Assembly (NCBI GenBank): GCA_947374125.1 | Contig: CANCAR010000092.1 | Coordinates: 1-10,666, forward strand | DNA: 10,666 bases | Direction of reading: 5' to 3' | From: Hyphomicrobiales bacterium | GTDB taxonomy: Bacteria > Pseudomonadota > Alphaproteobacteria > Rhizobiales > Beijerinckiaceae | Part shown: positions 6,511 through 10,666 of the stretch, in pieces | Layout: every line of letters begins with the position of its first letter | Numbering within the stretch: position 1 is the stretch's first letter | Made by a program: the position numbers and the translations under genes | Notes under the pieces: model-generated | The model's input: the letters and a program-made list of their open reading frames with translations, nothing else | What the model was told of the DNA's origin: nothing | Database searches by the model: none

Positions 6511-7103
6511 TGTCGGTTGCGGCGATTATTTTGGCGGCTGGCCGGTCCACGCGGATGGGCTCGAACAAGCTCATGGAAGAATTGCAGGGTAAGCCTTTGG
6601 TTCGCCATGTCGCCGAGGCTGCGTTAGCCTCTCGGGCTCGTCCTGTTTTGATCATTACCGGACATGAGCGCGAGCGCGTGCAGGCAGCTTTGGATGGCTT
6701 GGACGTTCGTTTCATTCATAATCCCGATTTTGCCGACGGGCTTTCAACCTCGCTGAAGGCGGGGCTGGCGGCGTTACCTCGAGAGGTAACGGGGGGTATT
6801 GTTCTGCTCGGCGACATGCCATTCGTCGAATTAGACGTGATCAATTCTCTCAGCAAAGCGTTCGAAGGGCGACCTCAGGCGATTGCGGCTGTTCCGGTTC
6901 ATCGGGGTGAATGGGGCAATCCGGTGTTGGTGTCTCGTGTGCTGTTTGGCGATATTGCCAAATTACAAGGCGATGCTGGTGCGCGAAAATTACTCGCGGG
7001 GCGGAGCGGTGAGGTTTTGGAAGTTCCTGTATCGAGGGATGCTATTTTAATCGATCTGGATACGCCGGAGGCTTTGGCAAAGGCGCGTATGAAGGTGGAT
7101 TGA
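6510..7103 (+). CDS. mocA: Molybdenum cofactor cytidylyltransferase (MocA-like)
   Basis: This 197-aa nucleotidyltransferase has LAAGRSTRMGSNKL (8-21), NPDFADGLSTSL (71-82), LLGDMP (99-104) with the metal-binding Asp, RGEWGNPVL (132-140), GDAGAR (154-159) and IDLDTPE (181-187). The opening LAAG...NK rather than LAGG...DK favours CTP use (MocA) over GTP use (MobA). This suits enzymes of the xanthine/CO dehydrogenase family, which carry molybdopterin cytosine dinucleotide. It is the last gene of the run begun by coxD, and its ATG overlaps the stop of the molybdopterin-binding gene. Its TGA is directly followed by the TCA that is the stop codon of the opposite-strand DUF2256 gene. A T7 tract at 7109-7115 follows, but I see no convincing hairpin before it. 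Confidence 0.88.
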   Translation: MSVAAIILAAGRSTRMGSNKLMEELQGKPLVRHVAEAALASRARPVLIITGHERERVQAALDGLDVRFIHNPDFADGLSTSLKAGLAALPREVTGGIVLLGDMPFVELDVINSLSKAFEGRPQAIAAVPVHRGEWGNPVLVSRVLFGDIAKLQGDAGARKLLAGRSGEVLEVPVSRDAILIDLDTPEALAKARMKVD

Positions 7104-7253
7104 TCAGCTTTTTTTAGACTGCGCGCGGCACCTGTCCGAGCAATATTTTACCTCATCCCAGACTTTTTCCCATTTTTTCCGCCAAGTAAAGGGTCGTGCG
7201 CAGACGATGCACGTCTTTTGCGGCAGGTCGGCTTTGCGGCGCATGGGTGGCAT
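7104..7253 (-). CDS. DUF2256 small zinc-ribbon protein
   Basis: Read on the reverse strand, this short frame encodes 49 aa from the ATG at 7253, or 46 aa from the in-frame ATG at 7244. The sequence is typical DUF2256: DLPQKTCIVCARPFTWRKKW, then EKVWDEVKYCSDRCRAQ near the end. Two Cys pairs (CxxC and CxxxC; Cys12/15/35/39 in the 46-aa numbering) should bind one zinc. The function of the family is unknown. It is often found near cryptochrome/photolyase genes, as here, where it is divergent from the SDR-photolyase pair. The start is uncertain: GAAAG at 7261-7265 offers a poor ribosome site for the longer form. It ends tail to tail with mocA with no spacer. Confidence 0.88.
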   Translation of the reverse strand: MPPMRRKADLPQKTCIVCARPFTWRKKWEKVWDEVKYCSDRCRAQSKKS

Positions 7254-7315
7254 TGGTGGGCTTTCGATAATCTGAAGGTCTATGAAACGCGTACGCTGTT
7301 GGAATGCGTTTAGGT

Positions 7316-7330
7316 CACGCAGGTTGCGTG
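7316..7330. promoter_or_regulatory. Palindrome in the DUF2256/SDR divergent region
   Basis: CACGCA-GGT-TGCGTG is a perfect 6+3+6 palindrome 13 nt before the SDR start codon. Further ACGC/GCGT units occur at 7287-7290, 7293-7296 and 7306-7309, so five such half-sites fall in 43 nt between the two divergent genes. A regulator operator is a reasonable reading; no known consensus fits that I can name. The palindrome could equally be a 5' UTR hairpin just before the ribosome-binding site (GAAGGG, 7331-7336). Confidence 0.45.
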
Positions 7331-7343
7331 GAAGGGAATTTCA

Positions 7344-8075
7344 ATGACAGGTACGATTGCAATTTTTGGCGGCGCTGGCGGCATGGGCTCGGCGATTGCG
7401 CGGGCTGTTAAAGCACTTGGGTACGCCGTTCATCTTATCGGGCGGGATGCGGCTCGGTTGGCTGAAACCGCGGCTGCCATCGGCGGCGCTGGTTTTTCAG
7501 TGGCCGATGTTGAGGACGAAGCTGCCATCACCCATGCATTGGCGGAGGCGGGCGGTGAGCTCGCCGGGCTTTGCTATGCGGTGGGAACGATCAATCTCAA
7601 GCCCGTCACACGACTTTCGGGCGAGGACGTTGCGCGGGATTTCCGGATCAACGCGCAAGGGGCGTTTTATGCGGTAAAGGCAGCGCTGCCCGCCCTTAAA
7701 GCCTATTCGGGTACGGCTTCGGTTTTATTGTTTTCAACCGTTGCCGTGCATCAGGGCTTTACGGCGCACGCGTCCGTTGCCATGGCAAAGGGGGCTGTCG
7801 AAGGCTTGACCTTGGCACTTGCTGCCGAGCTTGCGCCGAAAATTCGGGTGAATTGCATCGCTCCTTCGCTAACAAAAACACCGCTTGCGGCGCCCTTGCT
7901 CGGCAATGAGACGATGGTGACAGCCATCGGCGCGATGCATGCGATGCAGCGCCTTGGTGAGCCGGAGGATATTGCGCCTTTGGCGGCTCTTCTGCTTTCT
8001 GATGAGGCCGGATGGATCACCGGTCAATCGATCGGCGTCGATGGTGGTCGCGCGATGTTGCGCACCAAGGGATGA
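7344..8075 (+). CDS. SDR-family protein coupled to photolyase, atypical active site
   Basis: The 243-aa protein is a short-chain dehydrogenase/reductase by fold. It has a glycine-rich dinucleotide loop GGAGGMGSAIA (9-19), the Asn of the active site (Asn103 in RINAQG), Ser131 in LLFSTVAVH, Lys149 in VAMAKGAVEGL, APSLTKTPLA (173-182), and the C-terminal GWITGQSIGVDGG (223-235). The YxxxK tyrosine is missing: the residue four before Lys149 is Val145. So it may not be a normal oxidoreductase, or it may use another residue. GAAGGG at 7331-7336 supports the start at 7344. The stop overlaps the photolyase start by 4 nt (ATGA), so the two are translationally coupled. SDRs with this HASVAMAKGAVEG-type motif are known to me beside iron-sulfur photolyases; their function is not. 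Confidence 0.85.
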   Translation: MTGTIAIFGGAGGMGSAIARAVKALGYAVHLIGRDAARLAETAAAIGGAGFSVADVEDEAAITHALAEAGGELAGLCYAVGTINLKPVTRLSGEDVARDFRINAQGAFYAVKAALPALKAYSGTASVLLFSTVAVHQGFTAHASVAMAKGAVEGLTLALAAELAPKIRVNCIAPSLTKTPLAAPLLGNETMVTAIGAMHAMQRLGEPEDIAPLAALLLSDEAGWITGQSIGVDGGRAMLRTKG

Positions 8076-9604
8076 GCGGGCAGGTGGTAGCTTTACGGCT
8101 GATCCTCGGGGATCAGCTCAGCCACTCCATTTCCTCGCTTAACGGTATCGATGCCGAGCGTGATGTGGTGCTCATGGTCGAAGTCTCGACCGAGACCATC
8201 TATGTGCCGCATCACAAGCAGAAAATCGCCTTTATTCTCTCGGCGATGCGGCACTTTGCGGCTGAATTGACTGAAAAAGGGGTTAGAGTCGATTATGTCA
8301 GGCTCGATGATCCCGAAAATACCGGTTCCTTCTCAGGTGAAGTAGAACGCGCGATCAAGCGGCATCGCCCAGGCCAAGTGATCGTCACCGAACCGGGCGA
8401 ATATCGCGTTCGCCAATTTATGGATGATTGGCAGGATGCCTTTGGAATTCCGGTTTTCATCCGAGAAGATGCGCGATTTTTCTCTCACCCTTCGGAGTTT
8501 GCCCGATGGGCGGACGGGAAAAAGCAGCTTCGTATGGAGTTTTTCTATCGCGAGATGCGGCGCAAAACCGGACTGTTGATGGACGGTACCGAGCCCATCG
8601 GCGGACAGTGGAATTTTGATAGTGAGAACCGGAAGGCTCTTCCCAAAGCCACCGTTCTCCCGGATCGGCTTCGCTTTGATGTGGACGATACGACGCGTGA
8701 CGTTTTAGACCTAGTGGTCGAACGCTTTGACCATCATCCGGGCGAGCTTGAGCCCTTTGGCTGGCCCGTCACGCGGCGCGATGCATTGGCTGCGCTTGAG
8801 CATTTCATTCAAGACTGCCTACCCTCGTTTGGCGATGTGCAGGATGCCATGAAGCAGGGGGAAAGCTTTCTCTTTCACGCGCTTTTATCGCCTTTGCTCA
8901 ATAACGGCCTTTTGCTGCCCGACGAGGTGTGCCGAAAGGCCGAAGCCGCCTATCATTCAGGCCATGCGCCGTTAAATGCGGTGGAGGGTTTCATCAGGCA
9001 AATCTTGGGCTGGCGGGAATATGTGCGCGGGCTTTATTGGCTAAAAATGCCGGATTACGCGAAAAGCAATGCGTTGAATGCGCAGCGTCCTTTACCGGGT
9101 TTTTATTGGACGGGCGACACGCCGATGAATTGCTTGAAACAATGCGTGGGTGACACGATGAGCAACGCCTATGCCCATCATATTCAGAGGCTGATGGTTT
9201 TGGGCAATTTTGCCCTCTTGGCGGGGATATCTCCAAGAGAGGTCAAGGAATGGTTTTTGGCCGTCTATGCCGATGCTTTTGAGTGGGTTGAATTGCCCAA
9301 TGTGCACGGCATGGCGCTCTATGCGGATGGTGGCGTCATGGCCTCAAAGCCTTATGCGGCTTCGGGCGCTTATATCGACCGGATGAGCGATTATTGTGCC
9401 GATTGTGCTTTTTCGCCGAAGGAAAAGCTTGGGGCCAAAGCCTGCCCCTTCAACTATCTCTATTGGGATTTTCTGGCGCGTAACCGTCCCGTGCTTGGGG
9501 GCAATCAGCGCTTGGCGATGCCCTACCGCACTTTAGCCGCAATGCCTTTTGATAAACGCCAACAGATTGCTGAAGAGGCGAAGGATTTTCTTGATCGCTT
9601 ATGA
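8072..9604 (+). CDS. phrB: Iron-sulfur prokaryotic (6-4) photolyase / CryPro (PhrB-like)
   Basis: The 510-aa protein belongs to the FeS-BCP photolyase/cryptochrome group, close in length to Agrobacterium PhrB (507 aa). It begins VVALRLILGDQLS and ends with the Fe-S region. The four cluster cysteines are at 354, 442, 445 and 458, with exactly the spacing of PhrB Cys350/438/441/454. With the same +4 offset, the PhrB active-site residues are present as His369-His370, Tyr428 and Tyr434, and electron-transfer Trp as Trp346 and Trp394. The expected role is FAD-dependent, light-driven repair of (6-4) photoproducts, with a 4Fe-4S cluster and a lumazine antenna as in PhrB; a sensory cryptochrome role (CryB) cannot be excluded. 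I start it at 8072, where ATGA overlaps the SDR stop; an in-frame ATG at 8012 would add 20 residues within the SDR gene. Confidence 0.93.
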   Translation: MSGQVVALRLILGDQLSHSISSLNGIDAERDVVLMVEVSTETIYVPHHKQKIAFILSAMRHFAAELTEKGVRVDYVRLDDPENTGSFSGEVERAIKRHRPGQVIVTEPGEYRVRQFMDDWQDAFGIPVFIREDARFFSHPSEFARWADGKKQLRMEFFYREMRRKTGLLMDGTEPIGGQWNFDSENRKALPKATVLPDRLRFDVDDTTRDVLDLVVERFDHHPGELEPFGWPVTRRDALAALEHFIQDCLPSFGDVQDAMKQGESFLFHALLSPLLNNGLLLPDEVCRKAEAAYHSGHAPLNAVEGFIRQILGWREYVRGLYWLKMPDYAKSNALNAQRPLPGFYWTGDTPMNCLKQCVGDTMSNAYAHHIQRLMVLGNFALLAGISPREVKEWFLAVYADAFEWVELPNVHGMALYADGGVMASKPYAASGAYIDRMSDYCADCAFSPKEKLGAKACPFNYLYWDFLARNRPVLGGNQRLAMPYRTLAAMPFDKRQQIAEEAKDFLDRL

Positions 9605-9672
9605 GGTAAGCTTCGCTCTTTCCCTTTTGACTGACCTTTGCTAAGCGTTTCAGATCAGGATTTTAGGTTGCT

Positions 9673-10275
9673 ATGACCGCCCACCCGCCTCGTATTTCGT
9701 CGCTGCTCAATACCATCGCCAAGGACGGCGAGGGCGATCGCATTACCATTCGTCAGATTGTTGATGCGTTGGGTTCACGCGGATTTTCATTGCTGATCGT
9801 TATTCTCGGCCTACCCAATAGCCTGCCAATGCCGCCACCGATTGCGTTGGTGAGCGGGTTTTTGATGATTTTTATCTCGTTGCAGATGATCTTCGGGCGG
9901 CCAGCACCCTGGCTTCCTGCTGCGGTGCTGCGAAATTCAGTTTCCCGAACAGATGTAGAAAAAGCCGTAGCGACGGCAACACCGTGGGTGCGCTGGATCG
10001 AAAAGCTTGCCCGTCCACGCCTCTCGCTGTTTGACCACGCGGCCAGTTGGCGGATTTTGGGGTTAGGACTCCTCATTCTTTCGCTCGGCCTCGTTTTCGC
10101 CCTTCCGGTGATTGGGCAAATTCCGATTGGAATAGCGCTATGCCTGATGGGGCTTGGCCTTGTGGAGCGGGATGGCTATTTAACGCTGATTGGATTTGCC
10201 ATCGGCCTCATGGGCGTGGCGTTTTCGTACGGGTTTATCGTCGCGGTTATTACGGGCGCCGCGCGGATTTTTTAA
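9673..10275 (+). CDS. exoD: ExoD-family membrane protein
   Basis: The 200-aa protein matches the ExoD family in length and sequence. A short soluble N-terminus with DGEGDRITIRQIVDALGSRG (18-37) leads into a hydrophobic hairpin ILGLPNSLPMPPPIALVSG (44-62), and then FISLQMIFGRPAPWLP. Membrane segments are predicted at about 36-52, 56-75, 127-146, 148-163 and 170-196. exoD was first described in rhizobia, where mutants alter exopolysaccharide and alkali tolerance; its biochemical role is unknown. The gene starts 68 nt after the photolyase stop with a weak AGG (9665-9667) upstream, so it may be its own unit or the tail of the photolyase operon. Nothing links it functionally to its neighbours. Confidence 0.85.
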   Translation: MTAHPPRISSLLNTIAKDGEGDRITIRQIVDALGSRGFSLLIVILGLPNSLPMPPPIALVSGFLMIFISLQMIFGRPAPWLPAAVLRNSVSRTDVEKAVATATPWVRWIEKLARPRLSLFDHAASWRILGLGLLILSLGLVFALPVIGQIPIGIALCLMGLGLVERDGYLTLIGFAIGLMGVAFSYGFIVAVITGAARIF

Positions 10276-10535
10276 TTTCGTGCGTTTATGATTGTCCTTG
10301 AACGGGCGCTTAATTTCCTTCTCCTTGAAGGAGAAGGTCCCTTCGGAGCAGGGGGATGAGGTTCTAGCGTTTGCCGTATGAAGCGCTACCCTGCTCTCTG
10401 TTGAATTGCACGCGTTAGTCCCTTATCCGCCGGCTCCGCCGACAGCTTCTCCCTCAGGGAGAAGCGGGCGCTTATTGCTTTTTCTTTTAGAAAAAAGGTC
10501 ACTTGGTAATACCAAAAATAAGATAAACGATGCTC
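10276..10535. other. Non-coding gap between exoD and radC
   Basis: This 260-nt stretch between two convergent genes contains no credible coding frame. Most of it is the palindromic element at 10303-10474, whose hairpins could stop transcription from both sides. After it, TTTTTCT-TTT-AGAAAAA (10479-10495) is an A/T-only-like weak palindrome. I see no promoter. Confidence 0.7.
10303..10474. mobile_element. MITE-like palindromic intergenic element with 10-bp flanking direct repeats
   Basis: The sequence CGGGCGCTTA occurs at 10303-10312 and again in the same orientation at 10465-10474. Between them lie 152 nt whose ends are inverted copies of each other. The left end has arms CCTTCTCCTT (10317-10326) and AAGGAGAAGG (10328-10337) around a single G. 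The right end has GCTTCTCCCT (10445-10454) and AGGGAGAAGC (10456-10465) around a single C. Homology of the ends continues inward (CGGAGCAGGGGGATGAGG on the left, CGGAGCCGGCGGATAAGG on the complement of the right), so terminal inverted repeats are roughly 45-50 bp. It carries no gene. The layout resembles short non-autonomous palindromic repeats of alphaproteobacteria such as RIME-type elements, with the 10-mer as a target-site duplication. Confidence 0.7.
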
Positions 10536-10666
10536 TCAAATCAGCCCTTGCCCCTTCAAGCTTGAATGCCCGTTGCGGCCAATAATGATGTGGTCGTGCA
10601 CCAAAACGCCCAAAGGTTTACCGGCATCGACGATCTGTCGCGTCATGGCGATATCGGCGTTTGACG
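10536..10666 (-). CDS. radC: RadC/JAB-domain protein, C-terminal fragment
   Basis: On the reverse strand a frame enters from the right edge and ends at a TGA (10538-10536), giving 42 visible residues. It starts SNADIAMTRQIVDAGKPLG, followed by VLVHDHIIIGRNGHSSLKGQG and the last residues LI. This is the end of the RadC (DUF2466) JAB/MPN domain: the Ser and Asp of the JAMM motif's SxxD part appear at the edge as S-N-A-D, and LGVxVHDHIIxG is the usual closing strand. The upstream HxH motif and N-terminal helix-hairpin-helix are outside the window. The fragment runs to the normal family C-terminus. The cellular function of RadC is unsettled; a DNA-repair role was originally proposed but is not established. 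Confidence 0.88.
   Translation of the reverse strand, partial: SNADIAMTRQIVDAGKPLGVLVHDHIIIGRNGHSSLKGQGLI

Noticed and set aside
10479..10495. TTTTTCT-TTT-AGAAAAA as a radC or exoD terminator
   Set aside because: Almost all A/T pairs with a 3-nt loop; unlikely to be stable, and the G+C-rich hairpins of the neighbouring element are better candidates.
1..10666. CRISPR array, tRNA, rRNA or prophage genes
   Set aside because: No regularly spaced direct repeats, no tRNA-like cloverleaf with conserved arms, and no phage structural proteins were seen; coding sequence accounts for nearly all of the window.

Overview
The window reads as a chromosomal segment of an alphaproteobacterium, probably a member of the Hyphomicrobiales (rhizobia/Devosia-like relatives). 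This is an inference. It rests on the CoxD/CoxE plus split-XdhC gene order, a photolyase whose key residues match Agrobacterium PhrB at a constant +4 offset, an ExoD-type protein, and a short palindromic intergenic element of a kind common in this class. No rRNA, tRNA or CRISPR is visible.

Region 1 (1-7103, + strand) is the distal part of a molybdenum-hydroxylase (carbon monoxide dehydrogenase/xanthine dehydrogenase family) locus. It begins inside the FAD-binding medium subunit (CoxM-like), which is followed by a strong hairpin terminator. Next come the maturation genes: a MoxR-type AAA+ ATPase (CoxD-like), a VWA/MIDAS protein (CoxE-like), an XdhC/CoxI N-terminal-domain protein, a LysE/RhtB-type exporter, an XdhC C-terminal Rossmann-domain protein, a MoeA-like molybdopterin-binding protein and a MocA-like molybdopterin cytidylyltransferase. 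From the XdhC N-half onward the genes overlap or nearly touch and look like one operon. Together they would provide the MCD cofactor, modify the metal centre and insert it into the apo-hydroxylase whose catalytic subunit lies outside the window. CoxM sits directly before CoxD, which suggests an S-L-M structural gene order (as in 'form II' clusters); this cannot be proved here.

Region 2 (about 1725-2600) interrupts this locus. It is a complete mqsR-mqsA toxin-antitoxin pair with a perfect operator palindrome upstream and an imperfect inverted repeat downstream, sitting between coxD and coxE. It looks like an acquired module.

Region 3 (7104-9604) is a light/DNA-repair unit. A small zinc-ribbon DUF2256 gene on the - strand ends tail to tail with mocA and is divergent from an SDR gene. 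The SDR gene overlaps by 4 nt a gene for an iron-sulfur (6-4) photolyase of the PhrB/CryB class. The SDR lacks the canonical catalytic tyrosine.

Region 4 (9605-10666) holds an exoD-like membrane protein gene, then about 260 nt without a gene. That gap contains a MITE-like palindromic element bounded by a 10-bp direct repeat. Last is the 3' end of a - strand radC-family gene running out of the window.
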